From the NCBI GenBank assembly GCA_003219115.1, contig QHPN01000143.1:1-7889 (forward strand): a stretch of 7,889 bases of DNA, written 5' to 3'. The DNA comes from Verrucomicrobiota bacterium. Its GTDB lineage: Bacteria; Verrucomicrobiota; Verrucomicrobiia; Chthoniobacterales; UBA10450. The stretch's first letter is position 1. Each line of letters begins with the position of its first letter. Positions 1 to 6,342 of this stretch are shown in pieces. The notes beneath the pieces are model-generated. The model did no database searches. It worked only from the letters and a program-made list of their open reading frames with translations, and was not told where the DNA came from. Position numbers and translations under genes: made by a program.

Positions 1-261
1 CTTACAATTTCAGGGGCTTCCACAATGCACGTTGACCTTAATCCGTTTAATGGCATTAGAGCTCATTGCGTGGTCACGTTGTTCCCATCAACCGGTGGAA
101 CTATCATTATTGATCAGCAATGCCAATTTGCCTCTTCCCCACCTAAGGGAAGGTGGGAGATTGTAAGTGGCACCGGTGCTTACGCGAACCTTAACGGGAA
201 CGGATCTCTCACGATGCCGCCTGAAACCGAGGCGATGACAGGGGTCATCTACCTTCATTAA
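1..261 (+). CDS. Hypothetical protein, 3' end only (86 residues visible)
   Basis: The frame is open from the first base (L-T-I-S-G-A-S-T-M...) through to TAA at 259-261, so the gene starts upstream of the window. The ATG at 25 is probably internal. The visible part is rich in Thr, Gly, Asn and beta-branched residues. It has two cysteines and the stretch GRWEIVSGTGAYANLNGNGS followed by a short hydrophobic beta-like end (MTGVIYLH). The W-x-I-x-SGTGAYAxLxGxG pattern resembles the end of small secreted beta-barrel or jelly-roll proteins of unknown function found in soil bacteria; this is recall, not a search. No catalytic motif is visible. No signal peptide can be judged, because the N-terminus is missing. 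I do not assign a function. Confidence 0.6.
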   Translation, partial: LTISGASTMHVDLNPFNGIRAHCVVTLFPSTGGTIIIDQQCQFASSPPKGRWEIVSGTGAYANLNGNGSLTMPPETEAMTGVIYLH

Positions 262-328
262 AAGGTCAATTTGTGAGTGGAGGGAAGTAACCCTCCCGAG
301 CAAAAACAGCGATAAAAGGGCGACTTAA

Positions 329-369
329 GGAGACCGACGACGACTTGCTTATAGGTCGTCGTCGGCTCC
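329..369. repeat. Strong intergenic hairpin (11-bp perfect stem plus 4-bp extension)
   Basis: CCGACGACGAC at 334-344 pairs perfectly with GTCGTCGTCGG at 355-365 around a 10-base loop. GGAG at 329-332 pairs with CTCC at 366-369 across one bulged A (333). No T-run follows on either strand, so it is not a classic intrinsic terminator. It could help end transcription of the upstream gene, stabilise an mRNA end, or be a small dispersed palindrome. The rest of 262-473 holds only a weak GGAGGG/CCCTCC hairpin at 279-296 and no credible gene. Confidence 0.6.
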
Positions 370-473
370 GTGTAACGGCGATCCGATAACGAGCGCGGTC
401 GGAAAGCTGATAACGATGACCAGCACAACAAACCGGATCGCCCAGTTCGGGATTTCGATTGATGAGAGCAAAT

Positions 474-1009
474 ATGAAAAATTTGAACATTAATCATAGA
501 AGAACGATCCCGGCGCTAGTAATGGCGTTGGTGCTTGGCTGCTTTTCGGTCTTGCAAATGGTACAGACAATGGCCACACGATCGTAGCTCTGATGGAACG
601 TCCATTACTTCCATGGGACGCAAGAGTATTTGCAACCCTACCCGCAGTGGCATAGTGACGGACTGGAAATCGAAAGCCCCAATTTTTCACTGGGTCAATG
701 CCAGGGACTTGGAAACACACGAAAGGCAGGACGTTCACCCTGTTCCACGTAGGGTGGCTCGTCGGCGGTGACCCTCTTGGGAGCGTACGCTTCGAGTTGA
801 GGGAGCTGAATACCGTCAGCGTCGACAAAAATAGTTTCGACGGTACCTATGATCAGAAGTTCTTCGACGCGAATGGAAACCTGGTATTCGAGGACACAGG
901 TACACTCCACGCAACGCGCCGTTCTGTAGATCAACTAACACACCAGTTAGCAGATGAACTAATCGACAACGAGAGCCTCTTCGGTCAGCGACCGAGAAGC
1001 TCTCGATAA
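474..1009 (+). pseudogene. Broken gene for a small secreted protein (at least three frameshifts)
   Basis: ATG 474, with a modest GAGAG ribosome site at 464-468, opens a clear signal peptide: a basic n-region (MKNLNINHRR), then a hydrophobic core (TIPALVMALVLGCF). This frame stops at TAG 585-587 after 37 codons. A plausible protein can be stitched together by changing frame: signal peptide in frame 3 up to about 565; DNGHTIVAL in frame 2 at 566-592; WNVHYFHGTQEYLQPYPQWHSDG... in frame 3 at 594 to about 703; then TWKHTKGRTFTLFHVGW... in frame 2 to TAA 1007-1009. The mature part has the alternating polar/aromatic pattern of a small beta-rich secreted domain of unknown function (FTLFHVGW, SFDGTYDQKFFDANGNLVFEDTGT). 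The last frame also has ATG 698, which an automatic caller would report as a separate 103-residue gene, but that lacks the N-terminal half. The final residues run through the hairpin at 970-1005, so the original stop was probably earlier. Sequencing error is the alternative explanation. Confidence 0.7.
970..1005 (+). terminator. Hairpin at the 3' end of the broken secreted-protein gene
   Basis: CGAGAGC at 970-976 pairs with GCTCTCG at 999-1005. TCGGTC at 981-986 pairs with GACCGA at 990-995 around a three-base AGC loop, with one bulge and one mismatch between the two stems. It lies directly before the present stop codon and before the non-coding stretch 1010-1113. No T-run follows, so it is at best a terminator-like or mRNA-stabilising hairpin. 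Its position inside the last codons suggests the reading frame was extended into a 3' untranslated region by the frameshifts. Confidence 0.45.
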
Positions 1010-1113
1010 TTCCCTGCCACGACTCGCTCGTCGCGCCTCGCTATCTTTACGATTAAGTTCATCACGGTTGCCTCGGTTGACCGACATTACCCCACAGGCT
1101 ATCCTTGTTATCT

Positions 1114-2474
1114 ATGCCGCCTGTGCTCACAGACGCGGCCCGCCAATCAAAAAAGCGGGGTCGCATTGCCGAAACGAAAAGCACCGTTCACCACACATCG
1201 TGGGCCTTGTGCGCGCTCGAGAAACACATCCTCATGGATGGGTTCAAAGTCGTTATCGATCTGGAAAAAAGCCGCGGCTCTTACTTGTTTGATGCGGCGA
1301 CGGGACGCCGTCTGATTGATCTCTACGGATTTTTCGGATCGCTCACCATTGGATTCAATCATCCCTATTTCGATCAGCCGGAAGTAAAAGAGGATTTGCT
1401 GCGCGCGGCCAAATTCAAGGTCGCGAACTCGGATGTTTATTCGGAGTCATACGCGGAGTTTGTGGACACCCTTTCACGCGTGGCCGGATTCCCGCCGCTC
1501 GATCGCTATCTCTTTATCGAGGGCGGCTCGCTCGCAATCGAGAACACGCTCAAGGCGGCAATGGATTGGAAGGTACGAAAAAACATGGCCGCCGAGCGAG
1601 GCGAACGCGGGACAGAGATTCTGCATTTCCGGCGCGCATTCCACGGCCGCAGCGGCTACACCATGAGCCTGACCAATACCGATCCGCGTAAGACGGATTT
1701 GTTCGCCAAATTTAACTGGCCGCGCGTTTCGAATCCGGCAATCGATTTTTCACTCCCGGAAAGCGAGCGTGAAGGCGACGTGATCGAGCGCGAGAAAAAA
1801 ACCGAAGCGGAGATCCGAAAATTCATCGATGAACGCGGGACCGACATCGCTGCAATCATCATCGAACCGATTCAAGGCGAGGGCGGGGACAATCATTTCC
1901 GCGGCGAATGGCTCCGAAAGTTGCGGGAGATTTGCGACGAGAACGATATCCTCCTGATTTTTGACGAAGTCCAAACCGGGCTCTGCACGACTGGTCGCAC
2001 CTGGTGTTGCCAGCATTTCGATGTGCAACCGGACCTGCTCGCATTCGGCAAAAAGGTGCAGGTGTGCGGCGTGATGGCGGGGCCACGACTCGATGAAGTA
2101 AAAGAAAACGCGTTCCGTTTGCCATCGCGATTGAATTCAACCTGGGGCGGAAATTTTACCGATATGGTGCGCTCGACTCATTATTTGCGCATCATCGAAG
2201 AAGAACATCTGATCGAGAATGCCGCAAAAGTAGGCGCGTATTTTCTGGAGCAACTCCGCGATTTGCAACGCGAGGAGCCAGCAATTTCCGCAGCGCGTGG
2301 CCGGGGAGTGTTCCTCGCCTTTGATCTTCCCGATCCCAAAACGCGCGAGGAATTCTGGAAAGGCTTTTTCGATCTCGGCCTTCTCACGCTCCGTTCCTCA
2401 CGAAAAGCGTCGTCGACGAAGCGATGGAGATTTTGCGCGAACAATGTTCGAAGCACGAGAAATTACCGAGGTGA
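1114..2474 (+). pseudogene. lat: L-lysine 6-aminotransferase (lat), 3' end disrupted by a frameshift
   Basis: This is a class-III, PLP-dependent cytoplasmic aminotransferase. It transfers the epsilon-amino group of lysine to 2-oxoglutarate, giving 2-aminoadipate 6-semialdehyde, which cyclises to piperideine-6-carboxylate. Visible family marks, numbered from ATG 1114: KHILMDGFKVVIDLEKSRGS near residues 37-56; EPIQGEGGDN from E251, including the glutamate region known to switch substrates; DEVQTG from D284; FGKKVQVCG with the PLP lysine at K313/K314; NSTWGGN from N341. The start is uncertain: TTG 1105 is in frame, ATG 1114 is my choice, and neither has a clear Shine-Dalgarno. After about 2388 the frame leaves the family pattern (SSRKASSTKRWRF...). 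The expected C-terminus (FLTKSVVDEAMEILREQC...) is found in frame 3 from 2391 to TGA 2472-2474. The RSxERSIRFRP-type motif normally just before it is missing. About 425 good residues plus 27 out of frame compare with about 450 usual. A working enzyme with altered C-terminus is possible but less likely. Confidence 0.85.
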
Positions 2475-2496
2475 GAGAAAGCGTGGCAGATCGTCC

Positions 2497-2632
2497 GAGG
2501 AGCGCACGCGCCCTCGCGTGCTGGCGAAGGCGCCTCGCCTTCGCGGACTTTGCACAGGAGAAGATTGTTTCGGCGGGGGCGCCGAAAGTCCGAGCCGGAC
2601 TGGCATTAGCACGCGAGGCGCATGCGCTCCCC
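2497..2632. repeat. Palindromic repeat element, copy A (136 bp)
   Basis: The left arm 2497-2521 (GAGGAGCGCACGCGCCCTCG...) is the near-perfect inverse of the right arm 2609-2632 (...GAGGCGCATGCGCTCCCC). Between the arms are two inner hairpins: GCGAAGGCG/CGCCTTCGC at 2524-2544 with loop CCT, and TTTCGGCG/CGCCGAAA at 2568-2587 with a four-G loop. GGACTTT 2545-2551 can also pair with AAAGTCC 2585-2591. Copy B after pcd has the same arm-hairpin-hairpin-arm order in the same orientation. There is no coding sequence for a transposase, so this is a non-autonomous, MITE- or REP-like element. It is open in the lat/pcd frame and ends 8 bases before the pcd ATG. Confidence 0.8.
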
Positions 2633-2640
2633 AGAATGTG

Positions 2641-4188
2641 ATGCAATCCGTATTCGAAAAACTCGGTCTCACCGACGATAACGCCGGCGTCTTTGACGGT
2701 GAATGGCGTGGCGGAGGCGCGAAGATCGACAAGATCTCGCCCATTGATGGAAAAAAATTGGCGAGCGTCCACACTGCGTCGACTGATGATTACGACAAGG
2801 CGATCTCGCGCGCGCATGAAGCATTTTTGAAGTGGCGAGTTACGCCTGGTCCAGTCCGTGGTGATACCGTCAGGCGTTTGGGGAACGCACTGCGCCAACT
2901 CAAGCACGAGCTCGGTCAGCTCGTTACCCTCGAGTCCGGCAAAATTTTGGCGGAAGGCGAAGGCGAAGTGCAGGAGATGATCGACGTCTGCGACTTCGCC
3001 GTCGGGCAATCGCGCATGCTCTACGGTCTGACGATTCAATCGGAACGACCCAACCACCGTTTGATGGAACAATGGCAGCCCCTCGGTGTCGTTGCCGTCA
3101 TCAGCGCGTTCAATTTTCCGGTCGCAGTCTGGTCATGGAACGCAGCGCTTGCCGCCGTCTGCGGCGACGCCACCGTGTGGAAGCCGTCGGAGAAAACGCC
3201 CCTAACCGCCATTGCCGTGACGAAAATTGCGGAGCGCGTTTGCCGTGAAACTGGTGCCGATCCTGCGATTTTCACGTTGCTACTGGGCGACCGCAAAGCT
3301 GTCGGTCAAAAATTAGCCGACGATAAGCGCATCCCTCTGGTCTCGGCCACTGGCTCTGTGAACATGGGCTTGAACGTCGCGAAGGCGGTCCATGGCCGGC
3401 TCGGGCGAACCATCATGGAGCTCGGCGGTAATAACGCGCTCATCGTCGCACCGAGTGCCGATGTCGAAATGGCGACGCAATCGATCTTCTTCGGGGCGGT
3501 CGGCACAGCGGGTCAGCGCTGCACTTCCACCCGCCGCGTCATCATGCACGAATCGGTCGCGGACAAAGTTCGGAAAAAACTTTTGGCCGCTTATAAGAGT
3601 CTGCCGATCGGCAATCCCCTCGATAAAAAAACATTGATGGGCCCGTTGATCGACAAGGGCGCGGTCGACGCGGTGTTGCAATCGATTGAAAAGGTAAAGA
3701 AAGAGGGCGGCGAAGTTTTGCACGGGGGCGAACGGCTCGATGGCCAACAATATTCCGGCGGATGTTACATGACGCCCTGTCTGGCGAACGCGAAACCGGA
3801 GTTCGAGATTGTTTGTCACGAAACTTTCGGACCACTGCTGTATTTGATGACGTATCGCGACTTCGACGAAGCGATCGCGATTCAAAATGGCGTTCCCCAA
3901 GGTTTGACCTCGGCCATCTTCACTAACGACGTGCGCGAAGCCGAAAAATTTGTCAGCGCAGTTGGCAGCGATTGCGGCATTGCCAATGTCAACACGGGAA
4001 CGAGTGGCGCCGAAATCGGCGGCGCGTTTGGTGGCGAGAAAGAAACCGGCGGTGGCCGGGAGAGCGGAAGCGATTGCTGGAAGAGTTACATGCGCCGGCA
4101 GACCAACACGATCAATTTTTCGAGCGAGTTACCACCCGCCCAGGGAATTCACTTCGGCGCGGGCGACGCCGGCAGCGCAAACGCGTAA
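2641..4188 (+). CDS. pcd: Piperideine-6-carboxylate / 2-aminoadipate-semialdehyde dehydrogenase (ALDH7 family)
   Basis: This cytoplasmic NAD(P)-dependent aldehyde dehydrogenase has 515 residues, a normal ALDH7 length. It oxidises the LAT product (aminoadipate semialdehyde, in equilibrium with piperideine-6-carboxylate) to L-2-aminoadipate. Visible marks, numbered from ATG 2641: the FNFPVAVWSWN segment with N158 (oxyanion-hole asparagine); WKPSEKTP with K181 (cofactor binding); MELGGNN with general-base E260; GTAGQRCTS with catalytic C294; CHETFGP with E394. The C-terminus GGAFGGEKETGGGRESGSD...YMRRQTNTINFSSELPPAQGIHFG is characteristic of the ALDH7/antiquitin branch. ATG 2641 is chosen because family similarity begins there (MQSVFEKLGL). 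The stretch before it is repeat DNA and offers no Shine-Dalgarno. The frame is open upstream into lat. The gene follows lat in the same direction, as in other lat-pcd pairs, and converges with the MmgE/PrpD gene. Confidence 0.92.
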   Translation: MQSVFEKLGLTDDNAGVFDGEWRGGGAKIDKISPIDGKKLASVHTASTDDYDKAISRAHEAFLKWRVTPGPVRGDTVRRLGNALRQLKHELGQLVTLESGKILAEGEGEVQEMIDVCDFAVGQSRMLYGLTIQSERPNHRLMEQWQPLGVVAVISAFNFPVAVWSWNAALAAVCGDATVWKPSEKTPLTAIAVTKIAERVCRETGADPAIFTLLLGDRKAVGQKLADDKRIPLVSATGSVNMGLNVAKAVHGRLGRTIMELGGNNALIVAPSADVEMATQSIFFGAVGTAGQRCTSTRRVIMHESVADKVRKKLLAAYKSLPIGNPLDKKTLMGPLIDKGAVDAVLQSIEKVKKEGGEVLHGGERLDGQQYSGGCYMTPCLANAKPEFEIVCHETFGPLLYLMTYRDFDEAIAIQNGVPQGLTSAIFTNDVREAEKFVSAVGSDCGIANVNTGTSGAEIGGAFGGEKETGGGRESGSDCWKSYMRRQTNTINFSSELPPAQGIHFGAGDAGSANA

Positions 4189-4191
4189 TCT

Positions 4192-4301
4192 GGGGAGCGC
4201 ACGCGCCTCGCGTGCTGGCGATGGCGCCTCGCCATCGCGCACTTTTCCAGACATTTCGGCGAGGGCGCCGAAATGTGCACGCGAGGGCGCGTGCGCTCCC
4301 C
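4192..4301. repeat. Palindromic repeat element, copy B (110 bp), between convergent genes
   Basis: The arm 4192-4215 (GGGGAGCGCACGCGCCTCGC...) is inverted at 4277-4301, differing by one C. Inside are two perfect hairpins: GCGATGGCG/CGCCATCGC at 4218-4238 (9 bp, loop CCT) and ACATTTCGGCG/CGCCGAAATGT at 4251-4276 (11 bp, loop AGGG). The whole element folds as a three-way junction on either strand. It starts 3 bases after the pcd stop and ends 13 bases before the stop of the minus-strand gene, so it could act as a two-way transcription barrier. It is the same family and orientation as copy A, but 26 bp shorter, mostly in the middle. Confidence 0.85.
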
Positions 4302-4314
4302 CAACAAATCCGAT

Positions 4315-5745
4315 TCAGCGCGCAGTCGTTAACACGAAGAGTCCATCAAGTTTCTCAGCGGTCTCCATGCTCATGATGAATTGCTGCAACCTCTTGCACT
4401 GATCCTTGCCGATCACATCTCCGCCGAGAGCAGTGAACTTCACTGCGATCTCATCCTCCGTCATGGGATCGCGCGGGTCGCCCTTCGGAACATCGACTCG
4501 AGTAGAGTGGGATTTGCCGTCATTCGTCGTAATCGTCACCCGACTGGGCTGGAACTTGGGGAAGAGCGCTTCGAACTCTTCGTTCGCAACCACTTTCACC
4601 TTGTCCATGATCGGAATGAGCGATTTATCGAGCACCCGTTCTTCTTTGAATTGCAACGGCGTTACCATGCCGTCGACCAAACCCGCCGCCATGCAATAAG
4701 GCAGGGAATGATCGGCCGTTTCCTTTGAGTCAGGTCGATACTTATGCGGGTCGCCCAGAATATCAGCAGCCCGCGCGATCACTTCGACTTTGATTTCCTT
4801 AACATCGTTAGCTTTGATCTGATCTTCTTTCACTGTCTTCATCATGGCGGTGAGGGGTGCGTGACTCAGCGCTTCAATCGGGAAACTCTTCATCCCGCAA
4901 TCGAGAATCCGGTAATGAGACGACTTTGAACTCGGCAGATCTTTGACCAAAGCCTCTCCATCGAACGTAGCTGGTTGTCCTCTGTATTGGACGTGCTTGA
5001 ACACGGCAAAGAGTCCTTCCTTGCCATCGATGATGTGCTCGGGACCTGAGAATCCGTCGCGCGCCAGCAACGCACTCTCAGCACCCATTCGCCCGGCCCA
5101 CGGATCAACCGTATTTTTCATGTTGGTTAACTTGCCGGCTGTGACCGCGCCCGGACAAAATGTGCGCGCAGCACTGATACCGATCGCGGAAACCATTTGC
5201 TCGACCGTAAGATTCAGCACTCGTCCAGCCGCGACCGGCGCAGCAAACGCGCTCAAGGTGGCATGATGCCAACCGTACTCGCGCACACCTGGTCGACCGA
5301 CTTCGCAAAGGCGCATTTCGATTTCGTAAGCAATGATGGTGGCGAGAATCAGATCTTTGCCGCTGAGACCTTCGCTTTCGCAAAGCGCGAGCGGCGCGGC
5401 GATAAGGTCACTCGGGTGACACGGATCGGCTTTCCAATAGATATCGTTGTAATCCATCGCCCGGATCATGTGGCCGTTTAAAAACGAGGCATCGACCGGA
5501 TTCGTCTTGAACCCGGAGACAAATACGGTGGCTCCGCCGTTGCCACCCATCGCGCGATAATGCTTCAAAAGGATTTTCGCATCGTCCTGCTGACTCCCAC
5601 CCAGCGCGCAGCCGATGGAATCGAACCAGAATAATTTCGCCGCTTGGATCGCTTCCGGCGAAAGGTGTTCGTACTTAAGAGCGCAGGCCCATTCCGCAAT
5701 GGTGTATGAGAGGAGACGTTTCGATTCGGTTTGTTGATGCGCCAT
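4315..5745 (-). CDS. MmgE/PrpD family protein (2-methylcitrate dehydratase / cis-aconitate decarboxylase superfamily)
   Basis: The protein is 476 residues, complete and of normal family length, with no signal peptide or membrane segment, so cytoplasmic. It belongs to the fold shared by 2-methylcitrate dehydratase (PrpD) and cis-aconitate decarboxylase (IRG1/CAD), which act on tricarboxylic acids without a metal cluster. Family marks: FDSIGCALGG at 41-50; NGHMIRAMDYND at 90-101, with D98; DPCHPSD at 108-113, with H110; GWHHATLSAFAAP at 158-170, with H160/H161; LTNMKNTVDPWAG with K210; CGMKSFPIEALSHAP with K286. These match by position the Asp, His and Lys residues implicated in catalysis in CAD. 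ADHSLPY at 344-350 is also typical. The substrate cannot be told from sequence. No citrate synthase or methylisocitrate lyase gene is nearby, so prpD is not assigned. The start ATG (5743-5745) lacks a strong ribosome site. The gene converges with pcd and diverges from the GNAT gene. Confidence 0.9.
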   Translation of the reverse strand: MAHQQTESKRLLSYTIAEWACALKYEHLSPEAIQAAKLFWFDSIGCALGGSQQDDAKILLKHYRAMGGNGGATVFVSGFKTNPVDASFLNGHMIRAMDYNDIYWKADPCHPSDLIAAPLALCESEGLSGKDLILATIIAYEIEMRLCEVGRPGVREYGWHHATLSAFAAPVAAGRVLNLTVEQMVSAIGISAARTFCPGAVTAGKLTNMKNTVDPWAGRMGAESALLARDGFSGPEHIIDGKEGLFAVFKHVQYRGQPATFDGEALVKDLPSSKSSHYRILDCGMKSFPIEALSHAPLTAMMKTVKEDQIKANDVKEIKVEVIARAADILGDPHKYRPDSKETADHSLPYCMAAGLVDGMVTPLQFKEERVLDKSLIPIMDKVKVVANEEFEALFPKFQPSRVTITTNDGKSHSTRVDVPKGDPRDPMTEDEIAVKFTALGGDVIGKDQCKRLQQFIMSMETAEKLDGLFVLTTAR

Positions 5746-5835
5746 GATAGTTTTCTGTTTCGTGGTTCATGAGCTTGAGCGGGCCTTCAAGTTTTTCAAG
5801 CGACGATGTCCTAAAACGGATACGAAAGAGTTCAC
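5746..5835. promoter_or_regulatory. Divergent intergenic region with promoters for two genes (inferred)
   Basis: The 90 bases separate the starts of the minus-strand MmgE/PrpD gene and the plus-strand GNAT gene, so they should contain both promoters. I cannot point to convincing -35/-10 boxes. The region includes TTTCGTGGTTC at 5758-5768, which looks like an end of the TTTCGTG-type palindrome seen at 6390-6459. It also has GCTTGA 5773-5778 inverted against TCAAGC 5796-5801, and TTCAAG repeated directly at 5786 and 5795. Confidence 0.35.
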
Positions 5836-6342
5836 GTGTTGATTAAGATCCGAGAAGAGCGTTCCGATGACATCGCGGCTGTTCGTGAGGTGAACAGGCG
5901 CGCGTTTGGGCAGGATCAGGAAAGCAACATCGTCGATGCATTGCGGACCAATGGAGCTGCTCTGCTCTCGTTAGTTGCGACAGTGAATGGTCAAGTGGCA
6001 GGACATATCATGTACAGCCTGCTAACTGTAGCTGAAAATATTGACGGTGTGGCTTTGGGCCCGATGGCCGTAGTGCCAGAATACCAGCGACAGGGAATTG
6101 GTGCTAAACTGATCGAAGCGGGGAATCGGAAAATCAAAGACGCGGGTTATCCATTCATCATTGTTGCAGGCCACCCGGCGTACTATCCTCGATTCGGATT
6201 CAGACCGGCGAGCGAGTATGGAATCAAGTGCGAATGGGATGTTCCCGATGATGCGTTCATGGTGCTGATCCTCGACCCGCCGAAAATGCAGGGTGTGTCC
6301 GGATTGGCGAAGTATCGGCACGAATTTTCGACTATACCTTGA
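5836..6342 (+). CDS. GNAT family N-acetyltransferase (YhbS-like)
   Basis: The protein has 168 residues, the usual size of a single-domain GNAT enzyme, and would transfer an acetyl group from acetyl-CoA to an unknown amine. Seen in the sequence: an N-terminal strand-helix (IKIREERSDDIAAVREVNRRAF, here residues 3-24); strand VATVNGQVAGHI at 47-58; LGPMAVVPEYQRQGIG with the acetyl-CoA pyrophosphate loop Q84-R85-Q86-G87-I88-G89; then VAGHPAYYPRFGF at 110-122, a C-terminal mark of the YhbS-type branch. The start GTG 5836 is chosen for its spacing from a GAAAGAG ribosome site at 5824-5830; TTG 5839 is the next option. The gene is divergent from the MmgE/PrpD gene with 90 bases between them, where both promoters must lie. 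I saw no clear operator. Substrate unknown. Confidence 0.88.
   Translation: MLIKIREERSDDIAAVREVNRRAFGQDQESNIVDALRTNGAALLSLVATVNGQVAGHIMYSLLTVAENIDGVALGPMAVVPEYQRQGIGAKLIEAGNRKIKDAGYPFIIVAGHPAYYPRFGFRPASEYGIKCEWDVPDDAFMVLILDPPKMQGVSGLAKYRHEFSTIP

Larger units (their letters stand above)
1114..4188 (+). other. Continuous lat-repeat-pcd open frame (1024 codons, apparent fusion)
   Basis: Read literally, one frame runs from ATG 1114 (or TTG 1105) to TAA 4186-4188 without a stop. It joins an aminotransferase domain (residues 1 to about 425), an Arg/Gly/Ser-rich stretch of about 84 residues (426-509), and a complete aldehyde dehydrogenase (510-1024). The middle stretch is not a protein domain. It is the lat 3' end in the wrong frame, then the palindromic repeat at 2497-2632. 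An automatic annotation will report one bifunctional protein. I think two genes are the correct reading, since the natural lat stop (2474) is intact in its own frame and pcd has its own ATG at 2641. The two enzymes do catalyse consecutive steps, so a real fusion would make biochemical sense. Confidence 0.75.

Noticed and set aside
698..1009. Independent 103-residue gene starting at ATG 698
   Set aside because: The text upstream in another frame (QPYPQWHSDG...GQCQG) reads as the same protein, and a signal peptide sits at 474. ATG 698 is an internal methionine made by the frameshift.
2398..3072. Minus-strand frame of 224 codons opposite the lat/pcd junction
   Set aside because: It overlaps the clear ALDH7 coding frame and the palindromic repeat. 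Its composition is Arg/Ser/Ala-rich with no family pattern. It is a shadow of GC-rich coding.
3313..3900. Minus-strand frame of 195 codons inside pcd
   Set aside because: It lies wholly antisense to the catalytic core of pcd, with no recognisable motif. Long antisense frames are expected in GC-rich codon-biased genes.
2497..4301. A composite transposon carrying pcd between the two repeats
   Set aside because: The repeats have no transposase. The pcd gene fits its lat neighbour functionally, and no target-site duplication is seen around the pair. Separate insertions are simpler.
3950..4402. Two plus-strand frames (3950-4402 and 3972-4376) across the pcd end and repeat B
   Set aside because: They are off-frame readings of pcd, then of the repeat, then antisense to the MmgE/PrpD gene. 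The Arg-rich text comes from the GC-rich palindrome.
5774..5796. CTTGA...TCAAG followed by TTTTT, as an intrinsic terminator
   Set aside because: The stem is only five pairs, and no plus-strand gene lies upstream for it to end. It sits in a divergent promoter region.
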